A DNA stretch of 64,000 nucleotides from Marmoricola sp. URHB0036 (GTDB lineage: Bacteria > Actinomycetota > Actinomycetes > Propionibacteriales > Nocardioidaceae): contig NZ_AUEP01000020.1 of assembly GCF_000426045.1 (NCBI RefSeq), forward strand, positions 21,016 to 85,015. Direction: 5' to 3'. The notes beneath the pieces were generated by a model. The model searched no databases. It was not told the origin of the DNA and saw only the letters and a program-made list of their open reading frames with translations. Positions 32,144-41,274 of this stretch are shown piece by piece. Each line of letters begins with the position of its first letter. The first letter of the stretch is position 1. Both the position numbers and the translations under genes were made by a program.

Positions 32144-35100
32144 ATGCCGACCCCGCCACCCGGACTCTGGTCCGACCTCCAGCAGGACCTCCCCGTCGCG
32201 CTCGTGCCGGTGCGCCTCGAGACGAAGTACGGCACCCGCGACGAGACGCTGCCCGACGGCACCGCCGTTCCGATCCCGGTGCTCCGCGTCCGCATCTATC
32301 CCGATGACATCTCCGTGGCGACCTCGGAGCCCGGCCTCACCGCTGTCGACAAGGAGGCCGGCGCCGACTTCTGGACCGCGCAGGCCGCGCCGGAGACCGA
32401 CGACGAGAAGACCGTGCCAGGCGCGCTGGACCACCGCCGCCGCGCCGCCTGGGAGGTGCTGGCCCGGCGAGTGGGACCCACCCGCACGGCGTACGTCGCC
32501 GACGCGACTCGACCCGGTGCCGACCCGGTGCCGGACCGCGACCAGCAGGCGGCGACGGCCGCCCTGCTCCCCGACTCGTGGGTGGTCGTCGGTTTCCTCG
32601 ACGGGCAGCAGGTCCTCCTCGAACACGTCACGCGAGCGGCCGCGGACCTCCAGGTCGGCCCGTCGCGCGACCAGGGCCAGGATGCCTTCGACCCCGACGA
32701 CCCCCACCTCCTGCACCCCGACGACGGCCTGAGGTGGGCCACGGACTTCGACGCCGCGGTTGCCATCGGGATGGCCACGGTCATCGACCTCGCCACCGTC
32801 CAGGAGGTGCAGGCGGGAGCGCAGTCGGCGGTCTCCAGGCGCGGCCTCGACCGCCTCGTCGTCGTGGGGGCGCGACCGCCGGACGCCGCCGGACGCACGC
32901 CGGACATCGAGGCCGAGGCGTTCGCCGGCCTGCTCTCGGCGCACGCCCGCACCGACAAGGTCGGCTTCGTCGCGCAGGGCACGCCGACCAACAACCTCAC
33001 CGACCAGCCCTCCGGGTGGACCTCCACCGGCGACGTGTACGCCGGCTACGACCAGGTCGTGAACCCGCAGGCCGCATCTGCGCCGTTCTCCGCGTTGTCG
33101 GCGCTGCGCGGCGGCGCACCCGACGGTACGACGTTCGAGGCTGCGCTCGGCTTGCCGGCCGGGGTCACCGCCGGATGGGACGGCGCTTCCCGCCGCGAGC
33201 AGTGGCTGGCCCGCAACATGGCACTCGCGCTGTTCCCCGCCACCATCGGCGAGGTCGTCGGGACACTGGGACGCCCCGGGTCGATCAACGGGATCATCAA
33301 CCAGACCGCGGTCGACCGCTACCTCGACCAGCTCGACACCGTGATGCCCTTCGTCCGCGAGCACGTGGGTGCCTTCGTCCGGGGTCGCGGCCCGGTGCCG
33401 ACCCTGCGCATCGGGCGCCAGCCCTACGGCGTGCTCCCGATCCTGCCTGCCTCACGGTGGACCCGATCCGACGGCGAGCCGGAGCAGCTGACGCGGCTGC
33501 ACGACGTGCTCAGGGTGGCCCGGGCGTTCTTCGAGCCCGTGGCCGAGGCGGTGCCGCGGCTCCGCAGCGTCGCCGACACCACCACCGAGCTGGTCCGCAT
33601 CCTGGGCCTGTCGCCGGTGCCACACCCGGGGGCGTACGCCGTCCGCGACGTCGTCGGACGCGCGGCCAGCATCATCTTCATGATGGACCAGGCACCGCCC
33701 GTCCCCGCACAGGCCCACGGGTCCAATGCCGAGCTGGTGCGCTCGATCGCGGCCACCGGACTCGTCAACGCCGAGATCACCCTGCCGGCGTACCGCCACC
33801 TGATGGCGCTGACCCTCGGTGACCTGATCCACGGCACCGAGCTGGAATGGCTCGCCCTCAACGGCATCAAGCCGATGCGGGTGCCGGTGGCCAGGACGAA
33901 CAAGAACCGGCAGGGCTGGGAGTCCCCGTCCACCTATCTCTCGCGCCTGTGCCGCGACGTCATCGACCTGTTCCTGCTCGTCCAGCCACAGCAGGACGAA
34001 CGCCCGCACGACCTCCTCTTCCTGCTCGCCGAGCACGCGCTGGCGCTGGCCGGCGAGCTCGACAGCATCCGGATCCTCGGAGCCGCCAACCTCGAGCTGT
34101 TTAGCCAGGCCGTGTCCGTGCCCACCGAGGTCGCGGCCACGCAGCTGCCCGCGGCGCACGCCTTCGCCACGGCCATGACCAGCACCGTCTCCGAGATCGC
34201 CGGGGCGGGCGTGGCCCAGCAGCTGCCTAGCGAGACGATCACCAGCCAGGTGTTCGACGACGCCAAGCGCGCGGCCCTCCTCGGCGCCCTGAACCTCCCG
34301 CACGAGCACGTCAACGGCTTCGCCGGCACGCGCGACGCCCTCCGGGTCCTGGCCGAGTCCGAGCTCAGCGACGCCGACTACACCCGCCTGACCAGCGAGA
34401 CGCTGGCCTGCGCCAGCACCCGTCTGGACGCCTGGTACACCTCCCTGGCCGCCCAGCGCCTCGACCAGCAGCGCTCCGCACGACCGACCGGACTCCAGGT
34501 CGGCGCCTGGGGCATCCTCACCGACGTGCGCCCCCGACCGTCTGCCGTGGTGCCTGAGGCTCCGGCCGGATGGACAGGCTCGCCGGGCCACTCGGTCACC
34601 CCCGCACCACTGGTGTCACCGCCCCAACAGGTCGGCTACGTGCACGCCCCGTCGCTGGCGCAGGCGCGGACGGCCGGGGTGCTGCGTGCGGGAGAGCTGG
34701 CCCACGCCGGTGACGAGTCGTCCCTCGCCTCTCTCGACCTGACCTCGCGCCGGGTCCGGCTCGGCCGCGAGGTCCTCGATGCTCTCGGCAACGGCCAGCC
34801 CCTCGGTGCCGTCCTCGGCTACCGCCTGGAGCGGCTGCTCGCCGACCGGACCATGTACGCCGAGATCGCCGCCCTGCGAGCGGCCTTCCCCCAGCGTCGT
34901 ACGGAGGGCGACCCCGGCACCGTCGCTGCGGGCAGCGACCTCGTCGTGCCCGAGGAGGTCGTGGACGGCTACGAGGTGTGGCAGCACCAGGCCGAGGCAC
35001 TGGCGACCTGCACGAACGCCGACCACCGGCCCGCCCTTCAGGAGGTCATCACCCAGCTCGACCAGGTCGTCGAGAGCGTGGCCGACCTCCTCGTGGCCGA

Positions 35101-36757
35101 AGGCGTGCACCAGATCACGACCGGGCGGCCCGAGTCAGCGGGTGCCACGTTCACGGCCGCCGCCAACGGCACCCCGCCGCCCGATGTGGACGTCGTCCGG
35201 GAGCCGAGGTCGGGAGTCACCCTCACGCACCGCACGGTCGTCGTCCTCGACCCTGGAGGCGGCACGCCGGGATGGACCCGCACGGCACCCCGCGCCGTGC
35301 TCGCCCCCGCGACCGAGCGTTGGGCCGAGGACGTGCTCGGCGCGGCCGCCGACTGGCAGATCAGGGTCGGCGACCACCAGGTCGGGCTCGACGACCTCGA
35401 CGTGTGCGCCCTCGACGTGCTGGTCGAGGCGCGAGCAGGGGCAGCGAGCGTGCCGCCCCTCCACGACCGGCTCGTCGCGGCCCAGGACGACCCGGCGGCG
35501 CGCGTCGAGGAACAGGCCTTCGGACGCCTGCTCTCGCTGGCCCAGGCTGCCGGCGAGGTCCTGGCCCGGTCGCGTCCGGCCCTGCCCGCCGACCTGGTGC
35601 CGCCCGCCGAGGCCGCCTCGACCGACGCCGGAACGGTGCTCGCTGTGGCGCGACCCGCTGCCGGCGACCTGCTGCCCACGGCGCACCGCCTCGCGACCGC
35701 TCTCGATGACCTGGCCCAGGCGATCAAGACCGTGGCCGACGCGGCCGAGGACCTCGACCCGGACACGCTCGCCGACGCCCGTCTCGACGCCGACCTGATG
35801 ACCCCCTTCCGCGACCTCGGCCTGCCCGGGTCGAAGCACCGCGGAGCCGAGGTCAGCGCGCGCGACGCGATCGGGGTCGCGTCGGCCGGGGCGACCGTGC
35901 TGCGCGACGTCGACCTGCTGATCACGCAGGGCATGCCGCAGCCGCCGTCGGCCGACGCGAAGACCCGTGCCGCGCGACTGGAGGCCGTGTGCGCCGCTCC
36001 GCAGGCCGTCGACAGCCTGGTCGCGATCACCCGTCGCCTCGGTGGCCAGGCGGTGGTGCCGACGTTCGACGTCGAGAGTGGGCTCGGGGACTGTGCCGTG
36101 CCCGATGTGGATGCCCTCGCGGTCGAGGACTGGCTCTCGCGGATGGGTCGGGTGCGCAGCAGCGTGGCGGCGTACGACGACCTGCGGCTCTTCCTCGAGG
36201 CCGACGGTCGCGACCTCGCGTCGCTGCAGGCCTTCCAGCTGCCCCTCGTGCCGGCCGAGGGCTGGCTGGCCGACGAGCTGAAGCCCTCCGCCAGCGGCAA
36301 CGAGCTGCGGGCATGGACCCGGCCCGACGGACCACGCGCCCACGTCGTGGCCGCCGGCCGGCCCGGACTGGTGACGGCACCGAGCGCGACCGCCCTCGTC
36401 GTCGACGAGGTCAGCGAGGTCCTGCCGGCTCCGACCGTGACGACCGGCGTCGCGGCGTACTTCGACGCCCCGAGCGCCCGGCCGCCCCAGACCATCCTGC
36501 TCGCCGTACACCCCGATCCGGCGCAGCCCTGGAGCTGGCAGCTGCTGGCCGAGACCGCGTCGGAGGCGCTCGCGTTGGCCAAGCTGCGAGCCGTGGAGCT
36601 CGACGACCTCGCCGGGAGCGGGATCGACGAGTTCCTGCCGCTCACCTACGTGCGCGACGGACTCCCTCGCACCACGTCGTTGAGCGAGCTCACCAAGGGG
36701 CTCAGCTTCACCCTCGAGGCCATGGCCGCCACCCGGTTCCTGGAGGTGAACCCGTGA
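32144..36757 (+). CDS. very large uncharacterised protein of the cluster (1537 residues)
   Basis: A 1537-residue soluble protein. Its N-terminus has LVPVRLETKYG (about residues 20-30) and VRIYPDDIS (~49-57), then GTPTNNLTD (~279-287), RNMALALFPATIGEVVGT (~352-369) and RGRGPVPTLRIGRQPYGVLP (~411-430). These blocks occur, as I recall, in uncharacterised proteins of other phyla. The second half is Ala/Asp-rich and helical. I see no catalytic signature. It starts 3 bases after the previous stop and shares one base with the next gene. Confidence 0.7.
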   Translation: MPTPPPGLWSDLQQDLPVALVPVRLETKYGTRDETLPDGTAVPIPVLRVRIYPDDISVATSEPGLTAVDKEAGADFWTAQAAPETDDEKTVPGALDHRRRAAWEVLARRVGPTRTAYVADATRPGADPVPDRDQQAATAALLPDSWVVVGFLDGQQVLLEHVTRAAADLQVGPSRDQGQDAFDPDDPHLLHPDDGLRWATDFDAAVAIGMATVIDLATVQEVQAGAQSAVSRRGLDRLVVVGARPPDAAGRTPDIEAEAFAGLLSAHARTDKVGFVAQGTPTNNLTDQPSGWTSTGDVYAGYDQVVNPQAASAPFSALSALRGGAPDGTTFEAALGLPAGVTAGWDGASRREQWLARNMALALFPATIGEVVGTLGRPGSINGIINQTAVDRYLDQLDTVMPFVREHVGAFVRGRGPVPTLRIGRQPYGVLPILPASRWTRSDGEPEQLTRLHDVLRVARAFFEPVAEAVPRLRSVADTTTELVRILGLSPVPHPGAYAVRDVVGRAASIIFMMDQAPPVPAQAHGSNAELVRSIAATGLVNAEITLPAYRHLMALTLGDLIHGTELEWLALNGIKPMRVPVARTNKNRQGWESPSTYLSRLCRDVIDLFLLVQPQQDERPHDLLFLLAEHALALAGELDSIRILGAANLELFSQAVSVPTEVAATQLPAAHAFATAMTSTVSEIAGAGVAQQLPSETITSQVFDDAKRAALLGALNLPHEHVNGFAGTRDALRVLAESELSDADYTRLTSETLACASTRLDAWYTSLAAQRLDQQRSARPTGLQVGAWGILTDVRPRPSAVVPEAPAGWTGSPGHSVTPAPLVSPPQQVGYVHAPSLAQARTAGVLRAGELAHAGDESSLASLDLTSRRVRLGREVLDALGNGQPLGAVLGYRLERLLADRTMYAEIAALRAAFPQRRTEGDPGTVAAGSDLVVPEEVVDGYEVWQHQAEALATCTNADHRPALQEVITQLDQVVESVADLLVAEGVHQITTGRPESAGATFTAAANGTPPPDVDVVREPRSGVTLTHRTVVVLDPGGGTPGWTRTAPRAVLAPATERWAEDVLGAAADWQIRVGDHQVGLDDLDVCALDVLVEARAGAASVPPLHDRLVAAQDDPAARVEEQAFGRLLSLAQAAGEVLARSRPALPADLVPPAEAASTDAGTVLAVARPAAGDLLPTAHRLATALDDLAQAIKTVADAAEDLDPDTLADARLDADLMTPFRDLGLPGSKHRGAEVSARDAIGVASAGATVLRDVDLLITQGMPQPPSADAKTRAARLEAVCAAPQAVDSLVAITRRLGGQAVVPTFDVESGLGDCAVPDVDALAVEDWLSRMGRVRSSVAAYDDLRLFLEADGRDLASLQAFQLPLVPAEGWLADELKPSASGNELRAWTRPDGPRAHVVAAGRPGLVTAPSATALVVDEVSEVLPAPTVTTGVAAYFDAPSARPPQTILLAVHPDPAQPWSWQLLAETASEALALAKLRAVELDDLAGSGIDEFLPLTYVRDGLPRTTSLSELTKGLSFTLEAMAATRFLEVNP

Positions 36758-38517
36758 TGGACGGCTTCGTCACCTGGGCCCGCATCGAACCCCACGCGCA
36801 GACCACCGACCTCGACGTCGGCCTGGCCGCCGAGGTGGCCGACCCGCTGTGGCTGTTGCTGCGGCAGTACCAGCTCGGCGAGCTGACCGGCGACGACGCC
36901 GGGTCGCCGGTGGCCGTCGACGTCGCGTCGAGCTGGTCGCGCTTCTCGCGCTACCGCGCTGACGGCGGCGACACTCCAGGCGAGCCCCAACCCATCACCG
37001 AGCACACCGGCCCCCTGGAGCAGCTCGTCGAGGGCGAACCCGTCATCCGGCTCGGCGCCGATCCACGCGGTACGCCGTGGACCGCAGCCGTTCGCGCCGG
37101 GCGGTCTCTTCGTCGTCGGCTGGTCGCTGCCGGGATGGGCGCGGTCGCCGATCGACTGGCGACCGACGCCGGCACCACCTTCACGGCCGACGCACTCGCC
37201 GACGTGGTGGAGAGCGTCGACGACGCGCGCTACCGCGCGTTGCTGGCCAACCGCACCATCGACGGCGCCAAGGTGCTGACGCTGCTTCGCGGCCCGGGCC
37301 TCCCGGCTGCCGTGGTGCAGGGGCAGGACCCCGACGCGCTGGCGACCGAGGTGACGGCATGGGGGGCCGGCCTCGAGCAGGACTGGGGCGTGAGCGACGC
37401 GGCGGACGACCGGTTCTCGCCCGCGTGGGTCCGCGAACGGCTCGAGTACAACTTCTCCATCGCCGCACCCCCTCTCCCCGGAGACGATGCCGAGCTCGTG
37501 CTCAGCGCGCCGGAGTACGACGGCACCGGCGTCGAGTGGTACTCCCTCGACCGCGACGTCACCCCGGACGTCTCCCTCGGCACCGCCGACGACCTCGCCG
37601 CCGACCCGTCGCTGGTCGGCCAGCGGATCCGCACGCTGCTACCTGCGCCGCTGACCTACCCCGGCATGCCGGCCGACCGGTTCTGGGAGATGGAGGACGC
37701 CGCAGTGGCGCTCGGGCGGGTCGGTGCCGGCCCGACGGACCTGTCGCGGATGCTGGCCGTCGACTTCGCGGTGGTGTTCAGCCCCGACTGGTTCCTCGTG
37801 CCGGTGGAGGTGCCGGTCGGCTGCGTGGCGCGGGTCGACTGGGTCGTCGTACGTGACACCTTCGGCGGCGCCACCCTCGTCGGGACGACCGCCTCCCAGT
37901 CCGCCGACGGCGTGGGGCGTCAGTTCCAGCCCTCGAACCAGGTGTCGTCCGAGGGGTCCGGCGCCGAGGGGGACAACCCGCTCCTCGTCGTACTCTCCTC
38001 GGCGATGAGCGCCCTCAGCTCCGACCCGCGCGAGGAGGTGGCGCTCCAACGTGACGAGGTCGCCAACCTGGTGTGGTCGATCGAGAAGCAGGTGATGGGT
38101 CCGACCGGTCGCGGCATCACCCGGCCGTGGTTCCGCAGTGCCTTCGACCTCCCCGACACGCACACCGCCGACGACTTCGATCTGGCCTGGCGCCTGGCCA
38201 CCCCGGTCGCGGAGACCTGGACCCCGATGGTCGCGGTGCACGAGGTCGACGGCCCCCGGCTGCTGCGCAAGGCGCGCCTGCTCGACACCGCGACCACCGA
38301 GCTCCGGGCGGCCAAGAGCCAGCTCCTCGCGGACATCCAGGACGTGCACGAGGAGGAGGTCACCCGGGCCGGCATCCAGCTGCGCATCCTCGAGCAGCAC
38401 ACCCGCGGTCCCGACGGCCGCTCCTACGTCTGGCGCGGCCGCGAGAAGCGTCCCTGGAAGGGAGAAGCGTCGTCGGCCCTCCGCTTCGATGTCGCCACCC
38501 CGCGTGAGCAGACCTGA
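36757..38517 (+). CDS. uncharacterised protein, last gene of the cluster (586 residues)
   Basis: A 586-residue soluble protein. The conserved-looking N-terminal block is DPLWLLLRQYQLGELTGDDA (residues ~29-48) followed by GSPV. Later blocks are FSIAAPPLPGDD, RFWEMEDAAVALGR (~309-322), FAVVFSPDWFLVPVEVPVG (~338-356) and a long C-terminal helix with LRAAKSQLLADIQDVHEEEV. The short linear motif WEMEDA is typical of this uncharacterised family. The stop of the preceding gene and this ATG share one base (TGATG), and GGAGG gives a good SD. The gene ends 6 bases from the convergent SHMT-like gene. Confidence 0.7.
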   Translation: MDGFVTWARIEPHAQTTDLDVGLAAEVADPLWLLLRQYQLGELTGDDAGSPVAVDVASSWSRFSRYRADGGDTPGEPQPITEHTGPLEQLVEGEPVIRLGADPRGTPWTAAVRAGRSLRRRLVAAGMGAVADRLATDAGTTFTADALADVVESVDDARYRALLANRTIDGAKVLTLLRGPGLPAAVVQGQDPDALATEVTAWGAGLEQDWGVSDAADDRFSPAWVRERLEYNFSIAAPPLPGDDAELVLSAPEYDGTGVEWYSLDRDVTPDVSLGTADDLAADPSLVGQRIRTLLPAPLTYPGMPADRFWEMEDAAVALGRVGAGPTDLSRMLAVDFAVVFSPDWFLVPVEVPVGCVARVDWVVVRDTFGGATLVGTTASQSADGVGRQFQPSNQVSSEGSGAEGDNPLLVVLSSAMSALSSDPREEVALQRDEVANLVWSIEKQVMGPTGRGITRPWFRSAFDLPDTHTADDFDLAWRLATPVAETWTPMVAVHEVDGPRLLRKARLLDTATTELRAAKSQLLADIQDVHEEEVTRAGIQLRILEQHTRGPDGRSYVWRGREKRPWKGEASSALRFDVATPREQT

Positions 38518-38523
38518 CGCACC

Positions 38524-39846
38524 TCAGGCGATGAAGTGGACGCCGGAGAAGCGGCTCCGCCATCGCGTGACGTCGGTGGCGACACGTGCGAGGTCCGCGC
38601 CGGTGGCCAACGCGTCAGCGATGAGGCCCGCGAGCTCGTCCATGTCGTTCGGCTCCATGCCCAGCCGGACCAGCTCGGGGGTTCCGATGCGCAGTCCGTT
38701 GACGTCGTCGTCGACGGCTTCGGTCGGGAGTCCGATGCCGCAAGCCAGCAGGTTGGCCTGACGTAGGCGCTTCGCGGCGTGCTGGCCACCACCCCACTGG
38801 TGCGCCGCCAGGGCGAACTGGTGGGAGCGGGTGGGACCGTCGTGGCCCTGGAACACCGACAGCCCTCGCTGTTCCAGGTGGGTCGCGAGCTCTGCGGCCG
38901 TCTCGACCATGGTGGCGGCGTACTCCTTGCCGACTGCCTTCCAGTCGAGCATGGTCACGGCCAGGGCCGCTGCTTTGCCGGCGTCGAAGTTCGCGGTCAG
39001 CCCGGGATAGGCGATGGCGTCGAGACGTTGGGCGATCTCCGGCTCGTTGGTGACGATCAGGCCGCCCGGAGGGCCGCCGAGACTCTTGTAGGTGCTCATG
39101 GTCATCAGGTGCGCGCCCTGCTCGAGCGGGTTGGGCCAGGCTCCTCCGGCGATCAAGCCGCACAGGTGGGCGGCGTCGAAGAGCAGGACGGCTCCGACCT
39201 CGTCAGCGATCTCGCGAAGGGTGGCGACCGGGTGGGGGTAGAGGTTGATGCTGGCCCCGATGGTGATGACCTTCGGACGACGCTCGTGGGCCAGCGCGCG
39301 CAGGGCCTCCACGTCCACGGTGAACCGGTCGGCATCCACCGGTGCGGGGATCGTGTTCAGCCGGTACATCCCGGCGGAACCGCCGGCATGGTGGGTGACG
39401 TGGCCCCCGATGCTGGGGGGTGGGGCGATGATCGTGTCGCCCGGCTCGCAGGTCGCCATGAAGGCGTACAGGTTGGCGATCGCCCCCGAGGGCACCCGGA
39501 TCTCGGCGTACCGCGCATCGAACACCTCGGCTGCGAGCTCGGCGGCGATGACCTCGATCTGCTCGATGGCTTCCAGGCCCATCTCGTACTTGTCCCCGGG
39601 GTAGCCCAGGGACGGCCGCGACCCGAGCCCGGCCGACAGCATCGCCTCGGCGCGAGGGTTCATGATGTTCGTCGCCGGGTTGAGGTTGATGCAGTCCCGG
39701 TCGTGTATCTGTCGGTTCTGCTCGACCAGCCGGACCAGCTCGGCGAGCAGATCGGGACCTGAAGCGTCTGCGGTGGCGGCGGCGAGGGAGCCGACGTACG
39801 CCGCGCTGTGGTCGGGGAGCCAGGGCCGAGGCGCCAGTGCCGTCAT
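38524..39846 (-). CDS. serine hydroxymethyltransferase-like PLP enzyme
   Basis: A 440-residue fold-type I PLP enzyme of the SHMT family. PLP-Asp224 and His227 are in FDAAHLCG, the Schiff-base Lys254 is in STYKSLGGPPGG, and SLGYPGDKYEMG matches the substrate loop. Two usual SHMT features differ: the ASEN motif with its catalytic Glu reads NPATN, and the His before the lysine is Tyr. It is therefore probably not housekeeping GlyA but a relative acting on an alpha-substituted or beta-hydroxy amino acid. The start is taken as ATG 39846; ATG 39894 and GTG 39903 are in frame but would nearly abut the divergent LysR gene. Confidence 0.75.
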   Translation of the reverse strand: MTALAPRPWLPDHSAAYVGSLAAATADASGPDLLAELVRLVEQNRQIHDRDCINLNPATNIMNPRAEAMLSAGLGSRPSLGYPGDKYEMGLEAIEQIEVIAAELAAEVFDARYAEIRVPSGAIANLYAFMATCEPGDTIIAPPPSIGGHVTHHAGGSAGMYRLNTIPAPVDADRFTVDVEALRALAHERRPKVITIGASINLYPHPVATLREIADEVGAVLLFDAAHLCGLIAGGAWPNPLEQGAHLMTMSTYKSLGGPPGGLIVTNEPEIAQRLDAIAYPGLTANFDAGKAAALAVTMLDWKAVGKEYAATMVETAAELATHLEQRGLSVFQGHDGPTRSHQFALAAHQWGGGQHAAKRLRQANLLACGIGLPTEAVDDDVNGLRIGTPELVRLGMEPNDMDELAGLIADALATGADLARVATDVTRWRSRFSGVHFIA

Positions 39847-39919
39847 GCGCCCATCGTCCACGGCTCCGACTGGTAAGGACAAGAACGGATTCATGCGCGG
39901 CACTGGTTAGTGTTGCTAC

Positions 39920-40834
39920 ATGTTCGACCTCTCCCGGCTGGCCTTCCTCCACGCCGTGCATCTGCACGGTTCGGTCGGCGCGGCAGCGCGCGAGCTCGGT
40001 TACACCTCCTCGGCCGTCAGCCAGCAGATCGGCAAGCTCGAGCGCGAAGCGGGCGTGACGCTGCTGGAACCTGCCGGACGCGGGGTGGTGCTCACCGACG
40101 CGGCGCTGGTCCTGGTCGACGCGGCGGTCTCCATCGAGTCGGCACGGGAGGTCGCCCGAGGTCAGCTCGAGGAGCTCGCGGGAGGGCTCACCGGGACCCT
40201 GCGTCTCGCGTGCTTCCCCTCGGCCATCCGGGGGGTGGCGGCGCCGGCGCTCGGAGCCCTGACCGAAGCAGCGCCGGCGCTGCGGATCCAGCTCAGGGAG
40301 CTGGCTCCCGAGCCCGGGCTGGAGGCCGTGTCCGCCGGCGGCGCGGACGTGGCGCTCGTCCACGACTGGGTGCACGACCGGATCACGTTCGCCGCGGGTC
40401 TCGAGACGGTGCACCTGGCCGACGACCCGGTCGACCTCGTCGTCCCGACTGCCCATCGGCTGGCCGGGCGGAGATCCGTCGATCTCTCCGAGGCCGTCGG
40501 CGACGTGTGGGTCACCGACGTCTCGGACAGCATCTGCACCCGCTGGATCATCGACATGCTGAAGGGCGCCACCACGAACCCGCGCGTGGACTTCCGAGCG
40601 GAGGAGTACGCCTCCCAGGTCGAGCTGGTGGCGGCCGGCCTCTGCGTGGGCGTGCTGCCACGGTTGGGTCGTCCCGCCCTGCCCGACACCGTCCGGGTGG
40701 TCCCGTTGCGTGGCGAGGTCCCCACGCGACGGTTCGTAGCCGTCTACCGCAAGGCCACGTCTCGTAGACCCGCGATCAAGCGACTCCTCCAGGCGCTGCA
40801 GGACGAGATCCGACCGGCGCCCAGCGGAGCGTAG
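39920..40834 (+). CDS. LysR-family regulator
   Basis: A 304-residue LTTR. The N-terminal HTH has FLHAVHLHGSVGAAARELGY and SAVSQQIGKLEREAG; an inducer-binding domain follows. It is divergent from the SHMT-like gene, which it probably regulates in response to an amino acid substrate. TAGTGT at 39908-39913 ends 6 bases before the ATG, so the mRNA is probably leaderless. Confidence 0.85.
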   Translation: MFDLSRLAFLHAVHLHGSVGAAARELGYTSSAVSQQIGKLEREAGVTLLEPAGRGVVLTDAALVLVDAAVSIESAREVARGQLEELAGGLTGTLRLACFPSAIRGVAAPALGALTEAAPALRIQLRELAPEPGLEAVSAGGADVALVHDWVHDRITFAAGLETVHLADDPVDLVVPTAHRLAGRRSVDLSEAVGDVWVTDVSDSICTRWIIDMLKGATTNPRVDFRAEEYASQVELVAAGLCVGVLPRLGRPALPDTVRVVPLRGEVPTRRFVAVYRKATSRRPAIKRLLQALQDEIRPAPSGA

Positions 40835-40901
40835 GGCTGCCTGCGGGCGAATCTCTCCAGCGTGGCGTAGGCCGAGCCGCATCCTTGCGGACCGCGACAA
40901 G

Positions 40902-41258
40902 ATGATCGACATGCAGAGCGCGCGGGATCGACTCGGGACCCAGAAGGCGCAGGCACTCCAACGCCTGGCGGACCTGACTCGCGACTTCGAGGCCGTGGTG
41001 GCGGCCTCGCGGGACACCAACGCGGATGACGAGCACGACCCCGAGGGGGCAACCATCGCCTTCGAGCGGTCGCAGATCGAAGCCCTGGCCAGGCAGGCGG
41101 AGCATCATCTCGAGGAGATCGACGCCGCCTTGAAGAGATTGGATGCTGGCACCTACGGGACCTGCGAAGTCTGCGGGAACCCGATCAGCGCGGCACGGCT
41201 GGAAGCCAGGCCCACGGCACGAGTCTGCATCGTGTGCGCCGCATCGGCACGAACGTGA
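40902..41258 (+). CDS. DksA/TraR C4 zinc-finger protein
   Basis: A 118-residue protein with two long helices and a C-terminal C4 zinc finger (Cys88, Cys91, Cys109, Cys112). An acidic tip region, DDEHDPEGA, lies at residues 42-50. DksA-family proteins bind the RNA polymerase secondary channel; actinobacterial versions are often short general regulators. An upstream ATG begins MIDMQSA; a second in-frame ATG is 9 bases on. Confidence 0.8.
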   Translation: MIDMQSARDRLGTQKAQALQRLADLTRDFEAVVAASRDTNADDEHDPEGATIAFERSQIEALARQAEHHLEEIDAALKRLDAGTYGTCEVCGNPISAARLEARPTARVCIVCAASART

Positions 41259-41274
41259 GGAGGTGGCGACGGTG

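Noticed and set aside
28880..33364. A 1494-codon open frame on the minus strand, antisense to the large cluster genes
   Set aside because: It lies opposite two genes with good starts, SDs and protein-like composition. Long antisense frames are common in very GC-rich DNA. Its translation is Gly/Arg/Val-rich with no domain.
38524..39846. Calling this gene housekeeping glyA
   Set aside because: The ASEN catalytic motif and the His before the PLP-lysine are replaced, so a different reaction is more likely.
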